From CAVQLX01 sp963811605 (GTDB lineage: Bacteria > Desulfobacterota > Binatia > DP-6), in NCBI GenBank assembly GCA_963811605.1, contig CAWESA010000008.1, positions 499,091 through 563,090 on the forward strand: a stretch of 64,000 bases of DNA, in the 5' to 3' direction. Shown here piece by piece: positions 16,660 through 25,660 of the stretch. The position numbers were made by a program, and so were the translations under genes. How positions within the stretch are numbered: position 1 is the stretch's first letter; the number at the start of each line of letters is the position of its first letter. Below the pieces are notes generated by a model that saw nothing but the letters and a program-made list of their open reading frames with translations, was not told where the DNA came from and ran no database searches.

Positions 16660-18261
16660 CTAGATGCCGAGGCGCGTGCGCAGCGCCCGGCGCGCCGCGT
16701 TGAGCCAGCCCTGCTCGTTGATGTTCGTGCTCCGCGCCAACAGGGCCTCGACCGCCGCCAGGCGCGTCTCGAGGGCCGCACGGTTGGCGGGATCGCTGGC
16801 GAGCACGACGTCGGTGAGCCGGAGCGCCTCCGCGTGCCGGCCGGCGGCGACGAGCTCGCCCGCGCGGGTGATCACGGGCTCCGGCCCGCCCAGCAGCGTG
16901 ACCAGCTCGCGGTAGGTCGCCGCCGGCGAGACCGCGTACATCGTCGCCGGGTTCTCGTCGAACCAGCCGAGGTATCCCTCGTAGATGCCGCGCACGGTCC
17001 ACGCGACGGCGCCGTATCCCTCCCCGACGTCGAGCTCGGGCGGCAGGGAGATCGTCTGCATGAGGCTCCACACGTCGGCGCCGGCGTTCATCCCGCGCAC
17101 CGTCTCGTCGTGCACGTAGAGGATCGCGTCGCGGTAGCGCCGCAGGCGTTCGCTGATCGTGTCCACGCCGTAGATCGGCCCCTCGTGGCTCGGCGCCAGG
17201 ACCGCGGGATGCCACGACTGCACGCGCTCGAGGGAGTCGACGTAGTCGAGCGCCCAGCGCGGCTTGGTGCCACGCAGCGTGTAGAGATTCGGGAAGGAGC
17301 CATAGATGTTGTCGCCCGTGAACGCGATGCGGTACTCGGGGATCCACACGCTCAGGTGGTCGTAGGTCTCCCCCGGCGTGTGCACAAGCTGGAAGGTGAG
17401 GCCGCCGAGGCGGAACTCGCAGAAGCTGTCGAAGGTGGTGGTGGCGAGCAGCTCGGCGCCATGGTTCTCGACCGGCGCGTCGGGTGCGCGGAAGGGCAGG
17501 GGCGGCAGCCCCAGCAGGACGGAGAACTGCTCGAAGCTGCGATGCTGCAGGACACCGCCGAGGCGGGTGTCGTAGTGCTGCAGCTCGGCCTGCTCGCGCT
17601 GCGCGATCACCTGCGTGCCGTCCTCGCGCCACAGCCCGACCCCGCCGATGTGATCGCTGTGACCGTGTGTCAGGATGATGTAGCGCACCGGCGCGTCGCT
17701 GATGGCGCGCAGGGCGGCGACGTGCGCCGGCGCGAAGAGGGACAGCGAGGTGTCGATCACCACGTTGCCCTCCGGCGTCACGACCAGGAACGTGTTGCCG
17801 AAGCCGGGGGCCATGTAGATGTTCTCCGCCACCGCGATGACGCCGGCGCTGCCGACCGGCCGCGATGCCGCCGGCACGGGATGGGACGGCGGCGCGTCGA
17901 GCACCAGCCGCCCGGCATCCTCCGAGCAGTTGAGCGCGCCGCGGGCCGTGGCGGCCACCCCGTCGCTGAAGCGCTGCGCGGCGGCCTGCACGATCCCCTC
18001 GTCACCCAGGACGGGGCAGGCGGCGCCGAGGGTGCGCTCGATGCGTGCGAACTTGGCGGCCAGCCGGGCGTCGCAGCGGGCGAAATCGGGCTCGTGGCCC
18101 TTGCGCAGCGCCTTCACGTGGGCGGCGATCCGGCAGGCCGTGTAGCCGCCGGTGAGCTCGAGCTTGCGGGCGCTGCACTCCGCCGCGCGATCGCGCGCCG
18201 CGCCGGCCGGTCCGGTGACGGCGAGTAGCAGAAGGCATGCGAGAGGCCAGGGGCGCAGCAT
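16660..18261 (-). CDS. Alkyl-sulfatase-like metallo-beta-lactamase-fold hydrolase, secreted
   Basis: A 533-aa exported hydrolase (signal MLRPWPLACLLLLAVTGPAGA). Residues 25-110 form a Cys-containing helical module resembling the one in the neighbouring fusion protein. The MBL core has THGHSDHIGG, HTPGETYDH, FTGDN and APSHEGP as dinuclear zinc ligands. The C-terminal part (GAVAWTVRGIYEGYLGWFD, NPATMYAV) matches the dimerisation domain of BDS1/SdsA-type alkyl sulfatases. The family hydrolyses sulfate esters such as SDS. The ATG has only a weak ribosome site but lies at the natural signal-peptide start. Substrate unproven. Confidence 0.85.
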   Translation of the reverse strand: MLRPWPLACLLLLAVTGPAGAARDRAAECSARKLELTGGYTACRIAAHVKALRKGHEPDFARCDARLAAKFARIERTLGAACPVLGDEGIVQAAAQRFSDGVAATARGALNCSEDAGRLVLDAPPSHPVPAASRPVGSAGVIAVAENIYMAPGFGNTFLVVTPEGNVVIDTSLSLFAPAHVAALRAISDAPVRYIILTHGHSDHIGGVGLWREDGTQVIAQREQAELQHYDTRLGGVLQHRSFEQFSVLLGLPPLPFRAPDAPVENHGAELLATTTFDSFCEFRLGGLTFQLVHTPGETYDHLSVWIPEYRIAFTGDNIYGSFPNLYTLRGTKPRWALDYVDSLERVQSWHPAVLAPSHEGPIYGVDTISERLRRYRDAILYVHDETVRGMNAGADVWSLMQTISLPPELDVGEGYGAVAWTVRGIYEGYLGWFDENPATMYAVSPAATYRELVTLLGGPEPVITRAGELVAAGRHAEALRLTDVVLASDPANRAALETRLAAVEALLARSTNINEQGWLNAARRALRTRLGI

Positions 18262-18447
18262 CTGGCGAGTAGACCAGACCCGCCGCGGCGCGGATAGGTG
18301 TGCGGCGCGAGCCGTCGCCGGCGCCCGCTGAACGGGCAGGGCGTGCGATTTCCTTGCCGGTCGCGCGGCCGGCGTAGTAGACCCCCGCCGGCCGACGATC
18401 CGGCGGACGGTCCGCCGCCCGCGGCTCGTGAGCCCAGGGGGGGAACC

Positions 18448-20411
18448 ATGGCGGCCCGCAGCGCGATCGCGATCCTGATGCTGCTCGCGGGCGCCGTGCG
18501 CGCCGGCGCCGGGTCGTTCGTCGCGTTCGAGAGCGGGCAGGTCCGACCCCTCGCCCTGTCGCCGGACGGCGGCCGCCTGTTCGCGGTCGACACGCCCGAC
18601 GGCCGCCTCGAGATCTTCGCCGTGGGGACCATGGGGCTCACCCCGGTCGCGTCGGTGCCGGTCGGCCTCGAGCCGGTCAGCGTCGCGGCGCGCTCGAACG
18701 GCGAGGTCTGGGTCGTGAATCACCTGTCGGACAGCGTGAGCGTCGTCGACGTCGCCGCGACACCGCCGCGCGTGACGCGCACCCTGCTGGTGGGGGACGA
18801 GCCGCGCGACATCGTGTTCGCCGGCCCGGGCGGGCAGCGCGCCTTCGTCACGACGGCGCACCGCGGGCAGAACGGCCGTGTCGATCCGCAGCTCACCACG
18901 CCCGGGATCGGGCGCGCCGATGTGTGGGTGTTCGATGCCGCCCTGCCGGACGGCGACCCGCTCGCCGTCCTGACCCTCTTCGGGGACACGCCGCGGGCCC
19001 TGGCGGTGACCCGCGATGGCGCGACCGTCTACGCGGCGGTGTTCCAGTCCGGCAACCAGACGACGGTCGTCGCCGAGGGCTCGGTGTGCGACGGCGGCGC
19101 GGCGGCGCCAGCCTGCGCGGTCGACGGCCGGCTCATGCCCGGCGGTCTGCCCGCCCCGACGGTGAACGTCGAGGGCGTGCCGGGTCCCGAGGTGGGCCTC
19201 ATCGTCAAGCTCGATCCGTCGACCGGGGGCTGGATGGATCCCGTCGGGCGCGACTGGCGCAATGCGATCCGCCTCACGCTGCCCGACCAGGACGTCTTCG
19301 CCATCGACGCGATGGCGACGCCGCCGGTGGCGACGGCGTCGTTCGCGCACGTCGGCACGGTGATCTACGGATTGGCGGTGAATCCGGTGAGCGGCGCGCT
19401 CTACGCCAGCAACACCGAGGGACACGCCGTTCATCGGCGATCAGGTGCGCGGATTCGGCTTCACCCACAACGGCAGCGTCGGGTTCTACAACGGCAACCC
19501 GGAGATCGAGCAGTATCTGCTCGCCTTCGATGCCCGGCTCGCGCCCGTCGTCGGCCAGCAGGTGACGGTCGACGCGACGAACGCGACGGCGAGCGCGGGT
19601 CGCCTGGACCTGCTGCTGGCGCGTTCGGCGGCCGGTGACTGCGATCTCACGGTGAAGGGCGTGCTCGCCGGAAAGGAGCGTGGCTGGGTGCGGACGCTCG
19701 CCGGCACGTTCCGCAGCGATCGTGCCGCCGAGGCGCCGGTCGCCGAGGCCACGCTGCGCGCCTGGTCGGCGCTGCCGGGACAGGCGCTGACCTACACCTG
19801 CGTCCCGCCGGGCTCCGGAGCGCGGATCGGCGTCGACCGGGACGAGGACGGCGCGCTCGACCGCGACGAGCGCGATCAGGGCGCCGACCCGGCCGATCCG
19901 GCGAGCGTGCCGTTTCCCTGCACCGATCTCCGTCCGGTCGAGCGTGCCAGGCTCGTGCGCACGCGCGCGCGCGCCGGCACGGGGGTTCGACACCATCGAC
20001 GCGCGCGGTGAGGCGTTGCTCGGGGCACCGCTCGATCCGATCGCGCCGGGCGCCCGGCTGCGCGTCAGCGACGCGGCCGGCGCGACGCTCTTCGACGGCG
20101 ACATCGGGCCGGGCGCGCCCGGCTGGCGCCCCAATGGCGGGTTCACGCGCTGGACCTTCAAGGATCCGGCCGGATCGGCCGCGAGCGGCATCACCAAGCT
20201 GACGCTGCGCGATCGATCGAGCCGATCACCGGGTGTGCTCGCGTTCAAGATCACGGCCCGCGCACCGGCGCAGGGGCCGTCGACGCCCGCGCTGCCGCTC
20301 ACCCTCCGCGTCGGCATCGGCGTATCCGTCGCCGATCGCTGCGCCGGCACGGCCTTCGCCTCCGATGCGTGCGAGCTGCGCAGCGCCGGGCGTGTCGCAC
20401 GCTGTCGCTGA
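18448..20411 (+). pseudogene. Beta-propeller (YVTN-like) secreted protein, internally deleted and frameshifted
   Basis: The frame starts at an ATG behind a G-rich ribosome site with signal peptide AARSAIAILMLLAGAVRAGA. It has YVTN-type propeller repeats (VRPLALSPDGGRLFAVDT, EVWVVNHLSDSVSVVD) up to ALYASNTEG near 19422. The reading then jumps to another frame at TPFIGDQVRGFGFTHNGS, a segment that in full-length relatives lies about 300 residues further on, after a cytochrome-type CxxCH domain absent here. A second break at the G5 run near 19983 moves the sense reading from RARAGT to GFDTIDARGEALLG. The stop is at 20409-20411. I conclude that an internal deletion plus an indel inactivated the gene, or that assembly errors mimic this. 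Confidence 0.68.
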
Positions 20412-20424
20412 CGGTCGGAGACGT

Positions 20425-21233
20425 TCACGGTCGCTGCGCGACGTCCTGCGCCTTCAGCTGATCCAGCGTGACGCGGGTGGAGCCGCGGATCTCGGGAGAT
20501 CGGAGCGCACCATCAGCTCGCGGGTCAGCTCCTCGGCCCGTGGCCCGAGGAGATGCCGCGTGAAGTCGCGCATGGGCTCCTCGGGCGCGGTCGTGATCAC
20601 CTGCCGGAAGGCGTCCCAGAGCGCGGGGTTCTCGCGCAGCGTCCGCACCGACAGTCGCCAGGCGCGCAGCCGGACGCTGCGGTCGTCGCTGGTCGCGGCC
20701 GCCTTCACCAGGTCGCGATAGGTGAGGGACGTGGCGCCGAGCGATCTGGCCAGGCTGGGCGGCAGCTCGATGGTCGGGTTGTCCTCGAGGAACTTCTAAA
20801 GCGTCATGACGGCGTCGCGGGTCGCCTGGTCGGCGGGCCAGCCGGGGGAATCGTCGCGCGCGGCAGCCGGCCCAGCCGCGGGCGCCGTGGCCGGCCGGGT
20901 CGCTGCGGCCAGGGGGCCCCCGAACAGCTCGATCGCCGCGGGCTGGCCGTCGCCACGGTAGATGATCGAGAAGTTGCGCTCGCCGAAGATGCGACCGAGG
21001 GCCTCGTGCAGCGGCGCCGCGTCGAGATCGATGCTGACCGCCCCTTCGTCCGGAACCTTGCCGCGCACGTCCGCACCGGTGGCGACCTCGAGCGCCCGCA
21101 CCGCCTCCGTCACGGGCACGTCCTTCATGTGCACGGTCAGGCGATCGTCACGGTACTCCGCCGTCGGTCCGGTGGCGGCGATGGCCGTCGCGGCGACCAG
21201 CAGCCCTGCCAGCACGAGAACACGCGTCCGCAT
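20425..21233 (-). pseudogene. Exported STN-like/helical protein interrupted by in-frame TAG and a frameshift
   Basis: The frame starts at the ATG at 21233 with signal MRTRVLVLAGLLVAATAIA, followed by a domain resembling the secretin/TonB short N-terminal (STN) fold (RLTVHMKDVPVTEAVRALEV, PLHEALGRIFGERNFSI). It stops at a TAG at 20796-20798. The same frame continues straight on with KFLEDNPTIELPPSLARS and helical repeats (RLRAWRLSVRTLRENPALW). Near 20498 a one-base shift in a CCC run restores a natural end, STRVTLDQLKAQDVAQRP, stopping at 20425. The intact product would be about 269 aa. A single C-to-T change (CAG to TAG) would explain the stop. Function unknown. Confidence 0.6.
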
Positions 21234-21325
21234 GGCAGCGAGCTTACTCGACGCGCGCGCCGGCTTGCCAGTCGAACGACGCGTCGCTTGTGGCGGCCGC
21301 GATCCGTGTAGTAGCGAGCCCGGCG

Positions 21326-22107
21326 GTGACGCCCGGGGGCGACAGGACACGCCGCGCGCTCGCCGCGCTCCTCGCGGCCGCGTGCGTCGGCTGCGCGACG
21401 CCGGAGTCGCCCGCGCCCCGGATCGAGGCCGCCATCGCGCGCGCGGAGGGGTTCCTCGAACGCCGCGGCGACCGCCTCGATCCCCTGATGACGTACGTGC
21501 TGGTCCGCCTGGAACGCCGCTACGGCCTCACGTGGACCGCGTCCCAGCGCGCCACCGTCCTCGCCGCGGCCCCCGCGTCGCCCCAGCTCCAGCTGTTCGC
21601 CCGGCTGGTGGATGCGCGGGCGCGGCCGGCAGCGGAGGCGCTGGCGACGATCGCCAACTCGTCCGACCGGCTGATCCTGTCCGGTCTCTACTGCCGGGAG
21701 CTCGGGCCATCGGCGGCCGCCGACCTGGAGACGTTCGCACGCAAGCCCGGCCCCGATCCCGCGCACGGCGCCCTGGCGCTCCAGTGGTCGATCGAGAACG
21801 GCTGCCTGACCGCCGAGGCCGCCGCGCCGCTGCGGCGCCTGTTCGTCGACCGGCTCGCGATCGAGGCCGGGAAGGCGCCGGCGAGCGACGTCGGCATCGA
21901 GTCGATGGCGATGCTCGACTATCTGGGCGCCGGTGATCGCATCGATGCCAGCTGGCTGGCGGCCATCCTGGCGGCACAGCACTCCGACGGGGCTGGGGAG
22001 AGCGGCCACCCGATCCGTCGAACGACCACACGACCGCTCTGGCCCTCTGGGTCCTCCTGGCGCGCTCGGGGCGGCCGGGCGCGGACGTCCCCTGGATTGC
22101 ACGCTGA
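21326..22107 (+). pseudogene. Lipoprotein with alpha/alpha-toroid-like repeats, single frameshift
   Basis: Starting at the GTG at 21326 (the GTG at 21290 is an alternative), the frame gives a lipoprotein signal ending AAACVGC and a helical domain of about 220 residues without a recognised family. At the G-run near 21990 the sense reading leaves the frame. One added G gives HSDGGWGERPPDPSNDHTT and a natural end VPWIAR at 22105-22107. The DGGWG signature resembles terpene-cyclase/prenyltransferase-type alpha/alpha toroids. Without correction the frame runs into low-quality sequence to 22279. It could be a pseudogene or a sequencing indel. Confidence 0.6.
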
Positions 22108-22298
22108 CGGAGTCATCGAGTTGCCAAGGGGCTGCGGCTTGGCTACGGAGGTCGCGCATGATGGACGCGGCATGAGGCGGGGCTTCCTGGCGGCGGCGCG
22201 GCGAGCATCGTTCGCTCGGTGCGAGCAGTCGAGGGCGACGGCGCATCGGGAGCGCGACCAGGCGGGGCCGCCGCAGTAGCCCGCACGATCGAACTGGT

Positions 22299-23279
22299 GT
22301 GCGTACTCTCGTGCGGGTCACGATCGTGGTCGCCCTCCTCGCCGTCGCGGCGTGGTGGAGCCTCGCGCTGCACTACCGTCTGCCGGGCGCGGACTGGGTG
22401 CGGACCGCCGTTCCCATCCTCTACGCCCTGGCCGTCGTCGCCCTGCTCGTGGCCCTGCGCCCCCTCGGTGGCGCCGTCCTGGCGATCCTGGTGTCGTTTC
22501 TCGTCCTGGCCGGATGGTGGAGTACGCTCCGGGCGTCGAACGATCGCGACTGGGCACGCGAGTACGCGCACATCCCCTCCGGCGAGATCGATGGCGATCG
22601 CCTGACGCTGCACAACGTGCGCAACTTCGAGTATCGCTCGGATACGGACTTCACGGATCACTGGGAGACGCGTACGTATGACCTGTCGAAGCTCACCGAG
22701 CTCGATCTGTTCATGTCGTACTGGGGATCGCCGACCATCGCGCATACCATCCTGAGCTGGGTCTTCTCTGACGCTCCGCCGATCGCGGTCTCCATCGAGA
22801 CGCGACGAGAACGCACCGAGTCGTACTCGGCGCTGCGGGGCTTCTTCCGCGAGTACGAGCTGTGCTACGTCGCTGCCGATGAGCGCGACCTCGTCGGGTT
22901 GCGCACCAACTACCGGGGCGAGCACGTCTACCTCTACCGGCTCGGGACGGATCTCGCGCGCGCTCGCGCGCTCCTGCTCGACTACGTGAAGAGCATGAAT
23001 GCGCTGCAGGAGCAGCCCGAGTGGTACAACGCGATGACACACAATTGCACCACGACCATCCGGACCCATCTCCAGGCGCTCGGTGGCGGAGGGGCGCTCG
23101 ACTGGCGCCTGCTGGCCAACGGCTACGCCGACGAGATGCTCTACGAGCGCGGCGCGCTGGCCTCCGGGCTGCCGTTCACCGAGCTCAAGGCGGCCTCCCT
23201 CATCGACGACAGGGCGCAGGCGGCGGGTCGAGATCCGGCGTTCTGGCGACGCATCCGAGAAGGGGTACCGCGCCCGTGA
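22299..23279 (+). CDS. DUF4105 (Lnb N-terminal periplasmic domain) membrane protein
   Basis: A 326-aa protein with two or three N-terminal membrane segments (VTIVVALLAVAAWWSLAL, ILYALAVVALLVALRP, VLAILVSFLVLAGWW), then a periplasmic DUF4105 domain with ETRRERTESYSALRGFF and the conserved WYNAMTHNCTTTIRTHL, whose NCTT Cys is the likely active residue of this papain-like family. The start GTG at 22299 gives the cleanest N-terminus. The next gene starts 20 bp downstream, so they are probably co-transcribed. Substrate unknown. Confidence 0.8.
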   Translation: MRTLVRVTIVVALLAVAAWWSLALHYRLPGADWVRTAVPILYALAVVALLVALRPLGGAVLAILVSFLVLAGWWSTLRASNDRDWAREYAHIPSGEIDGDRLTLHNVRNFEYRSDTDFTDHWETRTYDLSKLTELDLFMSYWGSPTIAHTILSWVFSDAPPIAVSIETRRERTESYSALRGFFREYELCYVAADERDLVGLRTNYRGEHVYLYRLGTDLARARALLLDYVKSMNALQEQPEWYNAMTHNCTTTIRTHLQALGGGGALDWRLLANGYADEMLYERGALASGLPFTELKAASLIDDRAQAAGRDPAFWRRIREGVPRP

Positions 23280-23299
23280 TCGCGGAGAAGGAGACGAGC

Positions 23300-23755
23300 A
23301 TGAAGACGATCGGAAGAATTGCGCTGGTGGCATTGCTCATGGTCGCGGTTCTCGTCGGGACCGCCGACGCCAAGCGGAAGCGAAGCTCCAGCGGCCCGCC
23401 GGCCGATGCGACCCTGAGGTTGCAGTCGAAATCCGTGGCCGTGGGGATCGGCTGGTCGTGGGGAAGCGGCCTGCTGCGCTTCCGCGGCAAGACCTATCCC
23501 TTCAAGGCGGACGGCCTGTCCGTGAACGCGGTCGGCGTGTCGAGCAGCGACGCGACCGGCTACGTGTACAACCTGAAGAACGTGCGCGACTTCGAGGGCA
23601 CCTACACCGCGGTGGAGGCCTCCGGCACGCTCGGCGGCGGCAAGGGCATCACCACGATGAAGAACGGCAACGACGTGCGCGTCACGCTGCACTCGACGAA
23701 GCAAGGTGTCGAGGTCAAGGTCGCGCCGGAAGGCGTCAAGTTCACCCTCGAGTGA
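23300..23755 (+). CDS. Small secreted beta-rich protein, unknown family
   Basis: A 151-aa protein with a clear signal peptide (ALVALLMVAVLVGTADA) and a basic mature N-terminus (KRKRSSSG), then a beta-rich domain with VGIGWSWGSGLLRFRGKTY and GYVYNLKNVRDFEGTY. The pattern recalls small periplasmic barrel proteins such as DUF1134/EipA, but I cannot assign it. A GGAGA ribosome site precedes the ATG. It lies between the DUF4105 gene and a solute-binding lipoprotein, all in the same direction with gaps of 20 bp or less. Confidence 0.75.
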   Translation: MKTIGRIALVALLMVAVLVGTADAKRKRSSSGPPADATLRLQSKSVAVGIGWSWGSGLLRFRGKTYPFKADGLSVNAVGVSSSDATGYVYNLKNVRDFEGTYTAVEASGTLGGGKGITTMKNGNDVRVTLHSTKQGVEVKVAPEGVKFTLE

Positions 23756-23766
23756 GGCTGGGACCG

Positions 23767-24573
23767 ATGATGGGCGGAGGGAGGCCGGGGTGGGCCGGGC
23801 TCGTCGGGCTGGTGGTGCTGCTCGGATGCACCGCCCCGAACCCCCAGCCATCGAGGGCCGGCCCCGGCGCGGCCCGGGGGATCCTGCGGGTCGGCGTGTC
23901 GCCCGACGCGCCGCCCATGGCGTTCATGCGAGAGGGCCGGATCGTCGGCGTCGAGCCCGATCTGGCGCAGGCGCTGTCGGACCAGTCGCACCGTCCGCTG
24001 GCGCTCATCCCGATGGAGTTCAACGCCTTGATTCCGGCGCTGCTCGACGGCCGGATCGACGCCATCATGTCCGGCATGAGCGTGACGCCGGCGCGCGAGG
24101 TGCGGGTGTCGTTCGCCCAGCCCTACATGCGGGGAGGGCTGCTGCCCGCGTGCCGGCGAGCCGACGCGTCGAAGTATCCCACGCAGAAGTCGATCATCTC
24201 CACGGGAGGCAACGTCGGCGTGCGCATGGGCTCCACGGCCGAGAGCTGGGCGCAGGCGAACATGCCCTACGCCAACGTTGCCGTGTACCCGAGCATCGGC
24301 GAGGCCGCCCGCGAGCTCTCCGAGGGACGCCTCGACCTGATCATCACCGACGCACCGCAGCTGGCATGGGCCGTATCGGTCCACGCCGGCACGCTGCAGG
24401 TGCTCCCCGTGCTCCTGACGCACGAGAACATCGCCTGGGCGTTCCGCCGCGAGAACGTCCGGCTGCGCGAGGCGGCCGATGCGGCCCTCGCCGGCATGCG
24501 GCAGGACGGCCGCCTGCATGCGGTCCTACAACGCTGGATCCCCTATCTCGACCAGCTCGAGCGCGCGCGCTGA
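23767..24573 (+). CDS. Family 3 extracellular solute-binding lipoprotein
   Basis: A 268-aa substrate-binding protein (PBPb/SBP_bac_3 fold) with lipoprotein signal GLVVLLGC. Typical blocks are LRVGVSPDAPPMAFM near the N-terminus, VGVEPDLAQAL, RIDAIMSGMSVTPAREVRVSFAQPYM and LIITDAPQLAW. These proteins bind amino acids or related small molecules for ABC import or sensing. No permease or ATPase genes are adjacent, so it may be an orphan binding protein. Two consecutive ATG codons (23767 and 23770) are equally usable. Confidence 0.88.
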   Translation: MMGGGRPGWAGLVGLVVLLGCTAPNPQPSRAGPGAARGILRVGVSPDAPPMAFMREGRIVGVEPDLAQALSDQSHRPLALIPMEFNALIPALLDGRIDAIMSGMSVTPAREVRVSFAQPYMRGGLLPACRRADASKYPTQKSIISTGGNVGVRMGSTAESWAQANMPYANVAVYPSIGEAARELSEGRLDLIITDAPQLAWAVSVHAGTLQVLPVLLTHENIAWAFRRENVRLREAADAALAGMRQDGRLHAVLQRWIPYLDQLERAR

Positions 24574-24644
24574 GCCGGGACGAGGGTCGCGATGAGCCGG
24601 GACTCTTCTTCCGAACGCCCGGGTGCGCCGGGCCTGGGGGGCGC

Positions 24645-25085
24645 GTGATCCGGCGCATCCCTTCCCTCGTGCTGCTCGCGTGCATCGCGGGCTGCCCGCT
24701 CCCGCAGCCGCCGCCGCCGGCGAGCACGGTGGCCGGAGTATACACCGTCCGGCAGGCTGCCGCCGACGCGAGCACGCGCGTCGTCACCCTGTGGCTACAG
24801 CCGGGCGGCGCGGCGACGCTGGAGACGGTGTACGTCGGCAAGCCGCGCACGCCGGCGGCGACCGGGAGCTGGTCGGCCGAGGGCGACGAGGTCACGGTTC
24901 GCATCGCCGGCCAGAGCGATCCGCTGATCTACACCATCGCGGTGGACCGACTCGTGCCGAAACGGTGGGACCACGCGCTGTACGGCGAAGAGGGGCTGCC
25001 GCTCGCCCGGCGCGCCAGCTACCAGAAGGAGGGCGCGACCCTCTACGACACCTTCTCGTCCGGCGCGAAGAAGCCTGAACCCTGA
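24645..25085 (+). CDS. Small lipoprotein, NlpE-like beta domain
   Basis: A 146-aa lipoprotein (LVLLACIAGC) started at the GTG at 24645. The mature part has the succession GVYTVRQ, TRVVTLWLQPGGAATLETVY, ATGSWSAEGDEVTVRI and a C-terminal YQKEGATLYD, which resembles the N-terminal barrel of NlpE-type copper-resistance/adhesion-sensing lipoproteins, but lacks an obvious CxxC. It ends five bases before the convergent lipoprotein gene. The family call is tentative. Confidence 0.7.
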   Translation: MIRRIPSLVLLACIAGCPLPQPPPPASTVAGVYTVRQAAADASTRVVTLWLQPGGAATLETVYVGKPRTPAATGSWSAEGDEVTVRIAGQSDPLIYTIAVDRLVPKRWDHALYGEEGLPLARRASYQKEGATLYDTFSSGAKKPEP

Positions 25086-25090
25086 TCGGC

Positions 25091-25660
25091 TCAGCGCTCG
25101 TCGGCCGCCGGCGGCGCGAGCGACGCGGGCGCGTCGGATGTCGGCTTCTGCACGAAGCGCCACGTCTTGTCGGGCTGTTGCTCCTCGATCCACTCGCCGG
25201 GGAACGCACGCTCTCGCCACGACGCGGCCTGCTCGGCTTCGACCGTCGCCAGCGGCACGCGCCGCTGCTCGGCCTCGCGCTGCATCAGGACGGTCCGGTC
25301 GGTGTTCTCCGCCGCCACGGTTTGCTCGACCTGCTGGCCGAAGGCACCCGGCGGCAGCCGGATGATGGTGAGCAGGCCGTTGTGGTTCTCGCCCACGATG
25401 CGCGAGTTCTTGAAGGTCTGGATCTGGCCCATGCGCTCGCGGCGACGCGTCTCCTCGTCCGACGTGTCCGACTCGGAGGTCGGCGCGATCGCCTCCTGGG
25501 TCGCCGTTTGCGCCGTCGGCGCGTCGACCTTGCGCTGGTAGATGTCGACCTGCAGCCTGACGTTCACCTCGAGCGGGTTCGGGGTCCGGACGTTGATCGG
25601 CACCCCGCTGCACCCGCCGAGCAGCACCCCGAGCCCGAGCGCGCGCAGCCGATGCCTCAT
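25091..25660 (-). CDS. YnbE-YdbL (DUF1318) fusion lipoprotein
   Basis: A 189-aa lipoprotein (LGVLLGGC). Residues 20-45 (INVRTPNPLEVNVRLQVDIY) match small YnbE-type lipoproteins. From about residue 80 the sequence RMGQIQTFKNSRIVGENHNG, then LPPGAFGQQVEQTVAAENTDR, matches DUF1318 (YdbL). In E. coli these are two separate genes after ydbH. Here they are one protein, and its ATG overlaps the ydbH-like stop (TGATG on the minus strand). It probably assists the large AsmA-like protein in envelope lipid transport. Confidence 0.8.
   Translation of the reverse strand: MRHRLRALGLGVLLGGCSGVPINVRTPNPLEVNVRLQVDIYQRKVDAPTAQTATQEAIAPTSESDTSDEETRRRERMGQIQTFKNSRIVGENHNGLLTIIRLPPGAFGQQVEQTVAAENTDRTVLMQREAEQRRVPLATVEAEQAASWRERAFPGEWIEEQQPDKTWRFVQKPTSDAPASLAPPAADER

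Noticed and set aside
16660..19434. Upstream extension of the alkyl-sulfatase-like frame into the beta-propeller region
   Set aside because: The extension is antisense to the beta-propeller gene; the signal peptide at 18261 marks the natural start.
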